Source of the DNA: Porphyromonadaceae bacterium
GTDB taxonomy: Bacteria > Bacteroidota > Bacteroidia > Bacteroidales > Dysgonomonadaceae
Reading direction: 5' to 3'
Assembly: GCA_021372865.1 (NCBI GenBank)
Contig: JAJFTO010000018.1
Location: forward strand, 1 to 64,000
DNA length: 64,000 bases
In this document: positions 37,877 to 47,550 of the stretch, piece after piece
Position numbering within the stretch: position 1 is the first letter of the stretch
Layout of the letters: each line of letters begins with the position of its first letter
Translations under genes and position numbers: made by a program
The notes under the pieces: generated by a model
Seen by the model: the letters and a program-made list of their open reading frames with translations, nothing else
Databases searched by the model: none
What the model was told of the DNA's origin: nothing

Positions 37877-38767
37877 ATGAAAATAAACTTTAAGGAGCGC
37901 ACACCCCAGCTGATTGCTATTATCGGCGTGCTCGCGGTAATATTGGCCATACTCATCGGTTTCCTCTTTTCTAAAAATTCACAAATGAGTGAGATGCAGG
38001 AACAATTCACTGTAGACAAGCAGGAACTGGAAGATGAGTACGAAGCGATTTCTTTGCAATATGAAGGATTCAAATTCAGTGTACAAAACGACTCTCTCCT
38101 GTTCAAACTTGAGAATGAACAGGCCAAGGTGTTTCGGCTGCAGGAGGAGTTGCGCATGACCAAAGCATCTGATCAGGCAGAGATAAAACGGCTGAAGGGC
38201 GAGCTGGCCACCCTGCGAAAGATTCTTCGTTCCTATATCCAGCAGATTGACTCGCTGAACAGGTTGAATGAGGAGCTGCGCGCCGAGAACAAACAAATCA
38301 CACAACAATACAACCAGACAAGCCGGACCCTCAACCAGGTGTCGCAGGAGAAAGCCGCACTCTCTGAAAAAGTATCCCTGGCCGCGCAGCTTGTGGCGAC
38401 CAACATCGGCGCCAAAGCGGTGAACGACAGGGGACGCGAACAAACCCGTCTGAGCAAAAGTGCCCAATTTGTGATTTTCTTTACCATTGCCCGTAACATC
38501 ACCACCGAACCGGGTGAACGGGAGATATTTGTACGCATCATGACCCCCGATGGAAGCGTTCTCTCCAAGAGTGCATCCAACACGTTCCCCTATGAGAACG
38601 GCCAGATTCGCTATTCCATGAAGCGCATTGTAGAATATGGCGGACAAGAGATTCCCGTCACCATGTACTGGGACATCGAGGAGTTCCTGATGCCCGGCAC
38701 CTACAAGGCTGACATCTTTGCCGACGGCTATCACATTGGATCACATAGTTTCACCATGCAGGAATAA
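37877..38767 (+). CDS. Membrane-anchored coiled-coil protein of unknown function
   Basis: A 296-residue protein: a short cytoplasmic lead, one membrane helix (LIAIIGVLAVILAILIGFLF, about 12-31), a long coiled coil (about 35-175, rich in Leu, Glu, Gln and Lys), then a globular beta-rich C-terminal domain (about 185-296: SKSAQFVIFFTIARNITTEPGEREIFVRIMTPDGSVLS...ADIFADGYHIGSHSFTMQE). The layout suggests a periplasmic spacer or adaptor anchored in the inner membrane. It lies 3 bp before the SLC13-like permease gene, so the two are surely cotranscribed. I do not recognise a named family. Confidence 0.8.
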   Translation: MKINFKERTPQLIAIIGVLAVILAILIGFLFSKNSQMSEMQEQFTVDKQELEDEYEAISLQYEGFKFSVQNDSLLFKLENEQAKVFRLQEELRMTKASDQAEIKRLKGELATLRKILRSYIQQIDSLNRLNEELRAENKQITQQYNQTSRTLNQVSQEKAALSEKVSLAAQLVATNIGAKAVNDRGREQTRLSKSAQFVIFFTIARNITTEPGEREIFVRIMTPDGSVLSKSASNTFPYENGQIRYSMKRIVEYGGQEIPVTMYWDIEEFLMPGTYKADIFADGYHIGSHSFTMQE

Positions 38768-38770
38768 GTT

Positions 38771-40645
38771 ATGGACTTACCTGTATTCTTCGTTTTCGCG
38801 ATTATCCTCCTGGCTGTATTTTTCTTCATTTGGGGAAAAATACGTTCAGACATTGTCGCCCTCTCAGTGGTTGTCCTGCTCATTGTTACGGGAATCCTCA
38901 CACCTGCGGAAGGACTTTCGGGATTTTCCAATCCGGTGGTCATCATGATGCTCTCACTCTTTATTGTGGGGGGAGGAATCTTCCAAACCGGCCTTGCCAA
39001 AATGATCAGCACCCGCATTCTGCGCCTGGCTGGAAAAAGCGAATTGAAACTGTTTATCCTGGTGATGCTGGTGACCGGTTTTATCGGAGGACTACTCAGC
39101 AACACCGGTACGGTGGCCGTGATGCTTCCCATTGTCATGAGCCTGGCAGCAGAGGCCAGGACCAATGCACGCCGCTTTCTGATGCCGATGGCTTTTGCCA
39201 GCAGCCTCGGGCTGTTCACCCTCATCAGTACGCCTCCCAACCTGATCATCAATGATGCCCTGATAAACGGCGGATTCAGTGAACTGTCGTTCTTCTCCTT
39301 TCTTCCTGTCGGCCTGATCACGTTGACATTAGGCATTGTACTGCTCTGGCCGCTCAGCAAACTACTCGTATCAGGAAAGGACAACAACAGATCATCGGAA
39401 AAAAAATCAAAAACACTGAATCAGCTGGTCACTGAATACCAGCTGGCAGATAATCTGTATAGAGTGAATATCGGAAAAGATTCACCATTTGTCGGTAAGA
39501 CCCTTCAGGAGCTGAACATCACGAGCAAATATAACGTGAGCATTCTGGAGATAAGAAGAATACAATCGCAGAAACGTTTTCACAAAACGGTAGACATGAA
39601 GGTGGCAGGCCCGTCGAGTACCATCCGGGAGAATGACTTGCTTTATGTTTTCGGAACCATCGGTGACATCATGAGTTTTGTGGAGGGGAATGATTTAAAG
39701 TTAATAGATACCCACGAAACCGAGATCGGCAAAAACACACTGTCAGTTTCGCAGACGGGGGGAATGGAGTTTAACCAGATAGGTATTGCCGAGGTGGTAC
39801 TGATGTCGGGCTCGAAGCTGATCAACAAACAGGTAAAGGAATCCAACTTCCGTCAGCTCTACCACGTAAACATACTCGGCATGCGACGCAAGGACGGATA
39901 TATCCTCCAGAATGTGAAAAATGTAAAAATGCATTCGGGTGACCTGCTGCTTGTACAGGGAAAATGGAAGGATATTGAACAGCTTACAAACGAGACGTCT
40001 GAATGGGTGGTTGTGGGTCAGCCCATGGAGAATGCGCTGAAGGTACCCCGCGATCACAAAGCCCCCACTGCGGCCGCCATCATGATCCTGATGATCCTGG
40101 CGATGGTATTCAATATTTTCCCAACGGTTGTCACTGCCCTGATTGCTGCCATACTGATGATTGTGCTGGGCTGTTTCCGCAATGTGGAGGCTGCCTACAA
40201 ATCAATCAACTGGGAGAGTACATTTCTTTTTGCAGGGATGTTTTCACTGGGTATAGCAATGGAAAAGACGGGTGCTTCCGCCCTCATTGCAGATAGTCTT
40301 GTGGACACCCTAAGCCGGCATGGCCCACAGGTGGTACTGGCGGGGATTTATATTGCCACGTCAATTCTTACGCTTTTTATCAGCAACACTGCCACTGCAG
40401 TGCTTTTTGCTCCGATCGCGCTGCAATCGGCATTGTCCGTTGGGGTGAGCCCATACCCTTTTCTTTTTGCCGTGGCGATTGCTGCCAGCATGTGCTTTGC
40501 CAGTCCCTTCTCCACTCCCCCGAATGCTTTGGTGATGTCAGCCGGTCGGTATAAATTCGACGATTATATCAAGGTAGGACTTCCCCTTCAAGTCATCATC
40601 GCAGTGGTGATGATCGTTGTTTTACCCCTGTTGTTTCCTTTTTAA
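38771..40645 (+). CDS. SLC13/DASS-type permease with TrkA-C domains
   Basis: A 624-residue transporter: N-terminal membrane half (about 1-205, with LLSNTGTVAVMLPIVMSLA and GLFTLISTPPNLIINDALI, the SNT and STPPN signatures), a soluble middle with two RCK/TrkA-C-like domains (about 225-400, e.g. SPFVGKTLQELNITSKYNVSILEIRR), and a second membrane half with LFISNTATAVLFAPIAL and SPFSTPPNALVMSAGRY. This is the divalent anion:sodium symporter plan; substrates are dicarboxylates, sulfate or the like. It is preceded by the coiled-coil gene with 3 bp between. Confidence 0.88.
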   Translation: MDLPVFFVFAIILLAVFFFIWGKIRSDIVALSVVVLLIVTGILTPAEGLSGFSNPVVIMMLSLFIVGGGIFQTGLAKMISTRILRLAGKSELKLFILVMLVTGFIGGLLSNTGTVAVMLPIVMSLAAEARTNARRFLMPMAFASSLGLFTLISTPPNLIINDALINGGFSELSFFSFLPVGLITLTLGIVLLWPLSKLLVSGKDNNRSSEKKSKTLNQLVTEYQLADNLYRVNIGKDSPFVGKTLQELNITSKYNVSILEIRRIQSQKRFHKTVDMKVAGPSSTIRENDLLYVFGTIGDIMSFVEGNDLKLIDTHETEIGKNTLSVSQTGGMEFNQIGIAEVVLMSGSKLINKQVKESNFRQLYHVNILGMRRKDGYILQNVKNVKMHSGDLLLVQGKWKDIEQLTNETSEWVVVGQPMENALKVPRDHKAPTAAAIMILMILAMVFNIFPTVVTALIAAILMIVLGCFRNVEAAYKSINWESTFLFAGMFSLGIAMEKTGASALIADSLVDTLSRHGPQVVLAGIYIATSILTLFISNTATAVLFAPIALQSALSVGVSPYPFLFAVAIAASMCFASPFSTPPNALVMSAGRYKFDDYIKVGLPLQVIIAVVMIVVLPLLFPF

Positions 40646-40683
40646 ACAAATCAATATACGAGTTCAGAATAAGTTGATTGCAA

Positions 40684-42681
40684 TTAACGAATCATTTCCA
40701 GGAAAGCCTGCTCATCGATAATCTTTACGCCCAGCTTTTCAGCCTTCTCCAGTTTTGCAGGCCCCATATTGTCACCTGCAAGAATGTAGTCCGTATTTTT
40801 CGATACCGAACCACTGTTTTTTCCACCGTTTTGTAGTATCATTGCTTTATACTCATCGCGGGAATGCAGGTTGAAGGTGCCACTGATGACGATGGTGAGT
40901 CCTTTCAGCTTGTCGGTTTTCGCAGCCAGCAGCTCCTCATTCAACGAGAACTGCAAACCGTTGCTGCGAAGACGTGCCACAAAAGCGGTGAATTTGGGAT
41001 TGGAAAAAAACTCCGTCACGCTCTGTGCAATACGTTCACCAATTTCCTCTACCGTCATCAGCTGTTCCGGCGTAGCTGCCGCAAGGGCATCGATATCCGG
41101 AAACGCCTGTGCCAGCTTTTGCGCCACCGTTTCACCCACGAACCGTATTCCGAGGGCATAGAGTACCCGCTCATAGGGAACCGACTTCGACTGTTCGATA
41201 CTGGCCAGCAGGTTTCGGGCGCTGGTCTCTGCCCATCGTTCCAGTGTGACCAGATCTTCGAAGCGCAGATCGTACAGGTCAGCCGCATCGTAAACCAGTC
41301 CCTTGTCGTACAACAAAGAGATGGTTTCCGGGCCAATGATGATGTTCATGGCTTTACGAGTGACAAAATGTTCAATGCGCCCCTTGATCTGGGGTGGACA
41401 TCCCCCGGAATTGGGGCAGTAATGTACCGCCTCATCCTCATTGCGCACGAGCGGTGTCCGGCAGTCGGGACAATAACGGGCAAACGTTACCTTATCTCCA
41501 ATCATGAAGCGGGCTTCCCGGTCTACCCCCGTGATCTTGGGAATGATCTCTCCCCCCTTCTCCACATAGACCATGTCGCCGATATGCAAATCGAGGGCAT
41601 TGATGGCATCCTCATTATAGAGTGAAGCCCTTTTCACGGTCGTACCCGACAGCAGTACCGGTTCCAGATTGGCTACCGGCGTCACTGCGCCGGTACGCCC
41701 TACCTGCCAGGAGACTGACTCAAGACGGGTCAATGCCTGCTCGGCATTGAACTTAAAGGCGATCGACCAGCGGGGAAACTTGGAAGTGTTGCCCAGGTTG
41801 CGCTGCTGGTTGAGGGAATCCACCTTCAACACAACGCCGTCGGTAGTCACGGGAAGTGTCTTGCGTTCCACATCCCACTGTTTCAGAAAAGCGAATATTT
41901 CTTCCAGGTTCCGACATTTCGTCATCGACGGGGATACATTCAATCCCCATGTGCGCGAGAGGGTCATGTTGTCGTAATGGCTGTCGGTGGGTAACGATTC
42001 ACCCAGCATGGTGTACATGTATGATTCCAGCTTTCGGGAGGCTACAATACGTGGGTCCTGCATCTTCAGCGTACCCGAGGCTGCATTGCGCGGGTTGGCA
42101 AAGAGCGGCTCCTCCTGCTCTTCCCGTTCCCGGTTGAGCGCATCGAAGGAGCTCCAAGGCATCAGTATCTCTCCCCTCATCTCCACGTAGGGAGGCAGAT
42201 TATCTCCTTTCAGGATCAATGGTACATTCCGGATGGTGCGCACGTTGGCCGTCACATCGTCCCCCTTTTTCCCGTCACCGCGTGTCACGGCACGAATCAG
42301 GCGACCCTGTTCATAGTGCAGAGAGATAGAAGTACCGTCGTACTTTAACTCACAAACAATTTCGAATTCCTCATTCAGCGTCCGCTTTACCCTGTTGTAA
42401 AAATCGGCCACCTCCCCTTCGGAGTAGGTGTTCTGCAGTGAAAGCATCGGATAGCGGTGTTTCACCTGGATGAAGTTTTTGTTGATGTCACTTCCCACGC
42501 GCATGGTGGGCGAGTTGGGATCGGACCACTGGGGGTGCTGCGCCTCAAGTTCTGTAAGCTGCTTCATCAGCATGTCGTACTCCCTGTCAGAGATGACGGG
42601 CCGAGACAACACATAGTAATTGTAATTGTGTTCGTGAAGCTCTTGACGCAGGGATTCTATTTTTTGCCGGATCGGATCCAT
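40684..42681 (-). CDS. ligA: NAD-dependent DNA ligase LigA
   Basis: A 665-residue ligase that seals nicks in replication and repair. In order: the Ia NAD-binding domain ([21 protein letters not shown]), the adenylation domain with the catalytic Lys in CELKYDGTS (Lys113), the OB fold, the four-Cys zinc finger (CPDCRTPL...[10 protein letters not shown]), helix-hairpin-helix repeats ([19 protein letters not shown]...[12 protein letters not shown]) and a C-terminal BRCT domain ([12 protein letters not shown]...[21 protein letters not shown]). The length is normal. It starts 12 bp after an outer-membrane protein gene and may share its transcript. Confidence 0.97.
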   Translation of the reverse strand: MDPIRQKIESLRQELHEHNYNYYVLSRPVISDREYDMLMKQLTELEAQHPQWSDPNSPTMRVGSDINKNFIQVKHRYPMLSLQNTYSEGEVADFYNRVKRTLNEEFEIVCELKYDGTSISLHYEQGRLIRAVTRGDGKKGDDVTANVRTIRNVPLILKGDNLPPYVEMRGEILMPWSSFDALNREREEQEEPLFANPRNAASGTLKMQDPRIVASRKLESYMYTMLGESLPTDSHYDNMTLSRTWGLNVSPSMTKCRNLEEIFAFLKQWDVERKTLPVTTDGVVLKVDSLNQQRNLGNTSKFPRWSIAFKFNAEQALTRLESVSWQVGRTGAVTPVANLEPVLLSGTTVKRASLYNEDAINALDLHIGDMVYVEKGGEIIPKITGVDREARFMIGDKVTFARYCPDCRTPLVRNEDEAVHYCPNSGGCPPQIKGRIEHFVTRKAMNIIIGPETISLLYDKGLVYDAADLYDLRFEDLVTLERWAETSARNLLASIEQSKSVPYERVLYALGIRFVGETVAQKLAQAFPDIDALAAATPEQLMTVEEIGERIAQSVTEFFSNPKFTAFVARLRSNGLQFSLNEELLAAKTDKLKGLTIVISGTFNLHSRDEYKAMILQNGGKNSGSVSKNTDYILAGDNMGPAKLEKAEKLGVKIIDEQAFLEMIR

Positions 42682-42693
42682 ATGATTATTTTT

Positions 42694-43761
42694 TTATTGA
42701 AAGATTTTCATCCAGGGATAACGGGCAGTCCGCTTTTCCGGCACGGAAAAGTTGTCGATGGAGGCCGACACCGAGAGTGTCTGCTGAAAAAGCATATTCC
42801 CTTCCGTGAAGTGCAGGTTGCAGTTCAGTCTACACGAAACCCGTCCCGTTTCGATCAGATTCACATACCATTTACTTTGCAGGTAGGTGGAACCCCTCAG
42901 AAATGGATTGCCCCAGTACAATTCGGAGCCATATTCGGGATACAACCGCATGCGTGAATCGCCTGCGTAGAAGGTATTCTCTGTTCCGATCCCCCAAAAA
43001 GAAGCATCGGCCCGGGCGGTAAATCCCACCGGCCTGTAACTGATATCTGCCTTGCGGTCGCGTTCCAGTCCGGCAAGGATACCCACCGAAAGCAATCCAT
43101 TGAAATTGTTCTCCGACTCGTATTCTATGCCGGCTGAGGCCATCAGCTGCAAGTGTTCGCTCACGCCGTAGGCTGGATTCCCAGGTTTTGTGCCGGCATA
43201 GTGAAAGAGGTAAGACTGGAAATCGCCGAAAAAGATTCCCCGCGAAGCCTTTCCCGACAGTCCTAGAAAGAAGCTCTCCCGCGCTTCGGGGGTCGCGTAG
43301 CCGGTCCAGTCCATCCATGCATTGACAAAATTCCGGTCTCTGCCTATCTGCCAGAAGAATCCCTGCATGAGCGGCATAAAGTTATTCACCGAATCACTAA
43401 AGAAAAAATCGGAGTAGTTTGGCAATGCCTCTATACTCGAAAACGACCCTGCACGAAACAACACATTTGGGGTTTCGTATTGGTAATAGAGTACCAGTTC
43501 TGCATTATCGGCCACCTCATCGGTGCCGGGTATTTTGAGCAGGTTCACTCCCCCATAGACGGTATGTGCAGAATCCCAGGAGATGCCTCCCATCGGTTGC
43601 AACCAGATCCCGTTCATGGTCTGGGGAATGTCGTAGGAGGATTTCTTGTACTCCCGGTTATCAAAAAAATAGTCGAACCCCACCTTCCACCGGTACTCCT
43701 GTGCCTGAAGAGAAAGGATTGAGCCAATGACTGCCAACAGGAAAATAATTTTGTTTCGCAT
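42694..43761 (-). CDS. Predicted outer-membrane beta-barrel protein, function unknown
   Basis: A 355-residue protein with a signal peptide (MRNKIIFLLAVIGSILSLQAQ). The rest is rich in alternating aromatic and polar strands (WKVGFDYFF, TVYGGVNLLKI, AELVLYYQYET, FRAGSFSSIEAL, FFLGLSGKASRGIFFGDFQSYLFHYAG) and closes with a strand-rich C-terminus, typical of Bacteroidota outer-membrane barrels. I cannot match it to a named family. It is located directly upstream of ligA. Confidence 0.65.
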   Translation of the reverse strand: MRNKIIFLLAVIGSILSLQAQEYRWKVGFDYFFDNREYKKSSYDIPQTMNGIWLQPMGGISWDSAHTVYGGVNLLKIPGTDEVADNAELVLYYQYETPNVLFRAGSFSSIEALPNYSDFFFSDSVNNFMPLMQGFFWQIGRDRNFVNAWMDWTGYATPEARESFFLGLSGKASRGIFFGDFQSYLFHYAGTKPGNPAYGVSEHLQLMASAGIEYESENNFNGLLSVGILAGLERDRKADISYRPVGFTARADASFWGIGTENTFYAGDSRMRLYPEYGSELYWGNPFLRGSTYLQSKWYVNLIETGRVSCRLNCNLHFTEGNMLFQQTLSVSASIDNFSVPEKRTARYPWMKIFQ

Positions 43762-43804
43762 ATCAGGCATTATTATTTAAGGGGATAAAGATACATTAAA
43801 AATC

Positions 43805-45142
43805 CTAAATCTTTCGATCCTTCCATCTTCCGCTTCGCAGATAAAAAAAGGAGAGGACTGTCAGAAACGACCAATAAACATGCTCGGTAGTCCATGCTGC
43901 CGCTACCGATCCGCGCAGGTAAATAATGATGAGCCACATGTAAGAAACGTAAAACAACAGCGTGAAGATTTCAAACCTGAGGGCGGTACGCGTATTCCCC
44001 GTTCCAGACACAGCATTGAACAGCACCGTTCCCACGCTGTAAATTGGCAGGGAGGAGATCAGCACATACAAGGGCGCCACAGCATCCTGTATCAGTGAAG
44101 GATTATCGGTATAAATGCGGATCAGGGCACGTGGCACTACCGAAACAATAGCAATGACCGTCCCCATCACTCCCAGGCTGATCAACGAAAGTCGCTTGAC
44201 GAGGCTGGCTACTTCGCCCTCACGCCCCGCACCGATGGTATTGCTCACCATGGTGCCAGTAGTGGATCCGATGGCATTGGAGGGGATGGTAAAAATGGTG
44301 TAAAAGCTGCGCACAATGTTTGTCACAGCGAGTGAACGTTCACCCATATAATTTTCAATAAACAGGAAAAAGAGCATCCAGGTGCCAATTGAAAAAAGAT
44401 ACTGCACCATCATAAAGAGTGAGATGTCGAGCACCCGTCTGATGACGGACCATTGAAGGCGGATCTTCTTGAAACCGTACTTTTCGGGGTCCACCGTCTT
44501 GCGGGTATAAAAGAAAAAGAAAAGGGTCGAGGAAAACTCGGCAATGACCGAGGCAATGGCGGCACCACCGATGCCCATCTCGGGCATACCCAGGTTTCCG
44601 AAGATGAGACCGTAATCGAACACCACGTTCACCAGCGCCATCACCACCGCATTGATGGTAAGTACCTTCGTGCGCGCAATACCGATGTAAAAGGCACGGA
44701 ACATCACATTAATGAACGCAAAGACAAGACCAAACACCCGCCACTCCAGATACTCCGTCACGGCACCGGCTACATCGGCCGACTCAAACAGGAAGGGTAG
44801 CCACGCCTCCGCAGCATAACGCAGCAACGGGATGAGCAGCAGAGCCGGAATAAGAAGGAAGATTGAACCCTGTATCACAATATCGCCGATCTGGTTGTGG
44901 TTCCCCTCCCCGTTCCTCCTTCCGATAAGAATCTGACTGCCCATGCTGAAACCGAAACCCAGGGTGTATAACGCGATGTACAAAATTCCCGCCAGAGCCG
45001 ACGCACCCAGCTCCACTTCTCCCACGCGGCCGAGAAAGGCGGTATCGATCACCTGTATCATATTCTGGGCCAGCAGACTTAACAGGATGGGCGTACTTAT
45101 TTTAACAATGTGCCGGTTTGAATACACGTCTTTGTACAACAA
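43805..45142 (-). CDS. MATE-family multidrug/Na+ antiporter
   Basis: A 445-residue protein with 12 predicted membrane helices. The N-terminal NRHIVKISTPILLSLLAQNMIQVIDTAFLGRVGEVELGASAL is the classic MATE opening. Later landmarks are SMGSQILIGRRNGEGNHNQIGD and VSNTIGAGREGEVASLVKRL, the matching motif of the second half. It exports cationic compounds in exchange for Na+ or H+. No ATG fits the N-terminus: the frame starts with two adjacent TTG codons (45142 or 45139) just after an in-frame stop region. The start sits in a hairpin (45141-45171), so translation may be weak or regulated. Confidence 0.88.
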   Translation of the reverse strand: MLYKDVYSNRHIVKISTPILLSLLAQNMIQVIDTAFLGRVGEVELGASALAGILYIALYTLGFGFSMGSQILIGRRNGEGNHNQIGDIVIQGSIFLLIPALLLIPLLRYAAEAWLPFLFESADVAGAVTEYLEWRVFGLVFAFINVMFRAFYIGIARTKVLTINAVVMALVNVVFDYGLIFGNLGMPEMGIGGAAIASVIAEFSSTLFFFFYTRKTVDPEKYGFKKIRLQWSVIRRVLDISLFMMVQYLFSIGTWMLFFLFIENYMGERSLAVTNIVRSFYTIFTIPSNAIGSTTGTMVSNTIGAGREGEVASLVKRLSLISLGVMGTVIAIVSVVPRALIRIYTDNPSLIQDAVAPLYVLISSLPIYSVGTVLFNAVSGTGNTRTALRFEIFTLLFYVSYMWLIIIYLRGSVAAAWTTEHVYWSFLTVLSFFYLRSGRWKDRKI

Positions 45143-45171
45143 ACCGCCGATGTAGAGACAACCGGCGGTTT
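45141..45171. terminator. Hairpin between panD and the MATE gene
   Basis: AAACCGCCG and CGGCGGTTT form a 9-bp GC-rich stem around a 13-base loop, 22 bp after the panD stop. It may terminate panC-panD transcripts, and it overlaps the TTG start region of the MATE gene. The T run on the minus strand is short. Confidence 0.55.
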
Positions 45172-45192
45172 ATATGTTTAAATATTTGGGGT

Positions 45193-45543
45193 TTATTTGA
45201 TGCGATTGGTTTTCTCTTCCAGGTGGACGACTGTGGGTTTAAACAGCCGGGCTTCTTCCAGCGGCAGGAAGGCATAACTCATGATGATAATGATATCTCC
45301 CTTCTGCACTTTGCGTGCAGCAGCACCGTTCAGACAAATGGTGCCGGAACCGCGCTCACCACGAATGATATAGGTTTCAAAACGTTCTCCATTGTTGTTG
45401 TTCACTACTGCTACCTTCTCATGTACAAACATGTTCGCGGCATCAATCAGATCTTCGTCGATGGTGATACTCCCTTCGTAATTCAGGTTGGCATCGGTTA
45501 CCGTGGCCCTGTGTATCTTCGATTTTAATGTTTCTACCCACAT
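45193..45543 (-). CDS. panD: Aspartate 1-decarboxylase PanD
   Basis: A 116-residue proenzyme that makes beta-alanine for pantothenate and CoA. The self-cleavage site Gly24-Ser25 lies in [14 protein letters not shown], generating the pyruvoyl group on Ser25. The N-terminal [14 protein letters not shown] and the [30 protein letters not shown] core (with the Asn and the NGAAA loop) are standard. It starts 3 bp after the panC stop, so the two are translated together; PanC uses its product. Confidence 0.97.
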   Translation of the reverse strand: MWVETLKSKIHRATVTDANLNYEGSITIDEDLIDAANMFVHEKVAVVNNNNGERFETYIIRGERGSGTICLNGAAARKVQKGDIIIIMSYAFLPLEEARLFKPTVVHLEEKTNRIK

Positions 45544-45546
45544 AAA

Positions 45547-46389
45547 TTATTTGTATCTGATGTTGTCTATCAAACGTACATCACCGCAAAAAACGGTAAT
45601 GCAGCCCACCACGGATTCTGAATCGTCCCAGGAAGCGACAAGCTGCAGTGAGTCGCCGTCCACAATTTCAAAATACTCCACTCGTAAATCCGGTACTGCG
45701 TGAATCTGATCAATCACCCAGTCGGTAACCTTATCGGGTGTGGCGATCTTCATCATTTCCACGCTTTCGCGCAACACCCTGTAAATATTCGTGGCATCTC
45801 CCCTTTCCTGCTCCGTAAGAAGGGTATTGCGGCTGCTCAATGCCAGTCCCCCGTTTTCCCTGACAATGGGAACACCCACAATCTGCACGGGCATCTTCAG
45901 CTGTTTCACCATGGCGCGCACAATGGCCAGCTGCTGAAAATCTTTCTCTCCAAAGTAGGCTTTGTCGGGCGCTATAATAGCAAATAACTTACTCACAATC
46001 TGAGCCACGCCATTGAAATGACCGGGCCGGTAACGTCCTTCCATCACTTTGTCGAGCAGCCCAAAATCGAAAAAACGGTTGTCAGGCTCCGGGTACATTT
46101 CCTCTACAGAAGGAGCAAACAACACATCAGCGCCAATTTGTTCCAATAGCAGACAATCCTTCTCCCAGGTACGCGGATACCGGCGCAGGTCCTCCTTGTT
46201 GTTGAACTGGGTAGGATTCACAAATAAGCTGACCACACACACATCGTTCTCAGAGGCACACAATGTGACCAGGGCGGCATGTCCGGCATGCAGCGCACCC
46301 ATCGTGGGCACAAAACCTATGGTCTTGCCTGCTACCCGTTGCTTTTGTAGCGACTCCTTCAGGCGGGTGATAGAATAAATAATCTCCAT
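45547..46389 (-). CDS. panC: Pantothenate synthetase PanC
   Basis: A 280-residue ligase joining pantoate and beta-alanine with ATP. The family motifs are present: [15 protein letters not shown] (with the HxGH-type ATP site), [22 protein letters not shown], and the [12 protein letters not shown] and [10 protein letters not shown] stretches (KMSKS-like). It is the first gene of the panC-panD pair, divergent from the glycogen-synthase-like gene, a neighbourhood I associate with Bacteroidales. Confidence 0.97.
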   Translation of the reverse strand: MEIIYSITRLKESLQKQRVAGKTIGFVPTMGALHAGHAALVTLCASENDVCVVSLFVNPTQFNNKEDLRRYPRTWEKDCLLLEQIGADVLFAPSVEEMYPEPDNRFFDFGLLDKVMEGRYRPGHFNGVAQIVSKLFAIIAPDKAYFGEKDFQQLAIVRAMVKQLKMPVQIVGVPIVRENGGLALSSRNTLLTEQERGDATNIYRVLRESVEMMKIATPDKVTDWVIDQIHAVPDLRVEYFEIVDGDSLQLVASWDDSESVVGCITVFCGDVRLIDNIRYK

Positions 46390-46527
46390 CTGTTTGTTTT
46401 AAACTGCAAAGCAACAAAATATTTGCCACATATAGAAACCATTTTGCATTATTTTACGGAAACTGGTGCGGGCAAAAACGCCTTATCGTTTGTTTATCAG
46501 CATTTTATAAAAAATATCCCGAATCAT

Positions 46528-46561
46528 TTTGTAATTATCCGGATTTTTTTTATTATCTTTG
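46528..46561 (+). promoter_or_regulatory. Promoter for the glycogen-synthase-like gene
   Basis: TTTG at 46528-46531, 22 bases, TATCTTTG at 46554-46561, 25 bp before the start codon. The spacing is one base longer than the consensus. Confidence 0.6.
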
Positions 46562-46586
46562 TACTCAATTTAAGATAATTAGCTTC

Positions 46587-47405
46587 ATGTCTCAGAAAAA
46601 AATTTTGTATATCTCTCAGGAGATCTATCCTTATCTCGACGAAACCCCCATTTCGAATACTTCTCGCTACCTGCCGCAAGCAATCCAGGAAAAAGGGAAG
46701 GAAATACGTGCCTTCATGCCCAAGTACGGCAACATCAACGAACGCCGTAACCAGTTGCATGAGGTGATTCGTCTCTCAGGAATGAATCTCATCATCGATG
46801 ATTCCGATCACTCGTTGATAATCAAGGTGGCTTCCATTCAGGCCGCAAGAATGCAGGTCTATTTCATAGACAACGAAGACTTTTTTCAAAATCGTGAAAC
46901 GCTGGTCGACAAAAATGGAGAAGAGTATGACGACAACGACGAACGCAGTATCTTCTTTGTGCGCGGAGTAATGGAAACCATCAAGAAACTGCGCTGGGTG
47001 CCCGACATCATTCATTGCCACGGGTGGTTCACCGCACTGGCACCGCTTTTCATTAAGAGAGGATACGCCGATGATCCCTGTTTCAAAAATGCCAAAGTGA
47101 TCTATTCGTTTTTTAATGAATCATTTCAAAAGCATTTTAATCAGCATACAGCCGATAAGCTTCGTTTCGAAGGTATCGGAGATAAGGAGATTGAGAAGGT
47201 GAAAAGCAGGGGCTCCATGGATTATGTGACCCTGATGAAGCTGGCGGCTGATTATTCCGACGGTATCGTCCAGGCTGAAAAAAATGTGAATCAGGAGGTG
47301 TTGAACTATGTGAAGCAGCTGAATGTTCCGTTTCTGCCTTATGAGGCAGACTTCGACAAAAATGCGGAAAGTATAAATACTTTTTACGAAAAAATTGACG
47401 CGTAA
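46587..47405 (+). CDS. Glycogen/starch synthase N-terminal domain protein, likely non-catalytic
   Basis: A 272-residue protein that matches only the N-terminal Rossmann half of GT5 glycogen synthases: KKILYISQEIYPYLDETPISNTSRYLPQAIQEKGKEIRAFMPKYGNINER, then PDIIHCHGWFTALAPLFIKRGY. Full enzymes are about 470-500 residues. The C-terminal nucleotide-binding half is absent, and the KTGGL ADP-glucose motif near the start is replaced by ETPISN. It is not a truncation within this window: the frame closes cleanly and the next gene begins 146 bp later. Such short forms are normal neighbours of panC in Bacteroidales. A regulatory or structural role is more likely than glycogen synthesis, but this is inference. 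Confidence 0.8.
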   Translation: MSQKKILYISQEIYPYLDETPISNTSRYLPQAIQEKGKEIRAFMPKYGNINERRNQLHEVIRLSGMNLIIDDSDHSLIIKVASIQAARMQVYFIDNEDFFQNRETLVDKNGEEYDDNDERSIFFVRGVMETIKKLRWVPDIIHCHGWFTALAPLFIKRGYADDPCFKNAKVIYSFFNESFQKHFNQHTADKLRFEGIGDKEIEKVKSRGSMDYVTLMKLAADYSDGIVQAEKNVNQEVLNYVKQLNVPFLPYEADFDKNAESINTFYEKIDA

Positions 47406-47550
47406 TCATCCTGAAAACCGGTTACATTTCGTTTTTTTATTATGGCTAAACCCAAATATCATTAAAAAAGAAAAGAAAGCATTTATATATCTTTCATTTG
47501 AATGTTTTTTTTTGGATATTTGCGGCTCAAAATCAAACTTATTGCTACGA

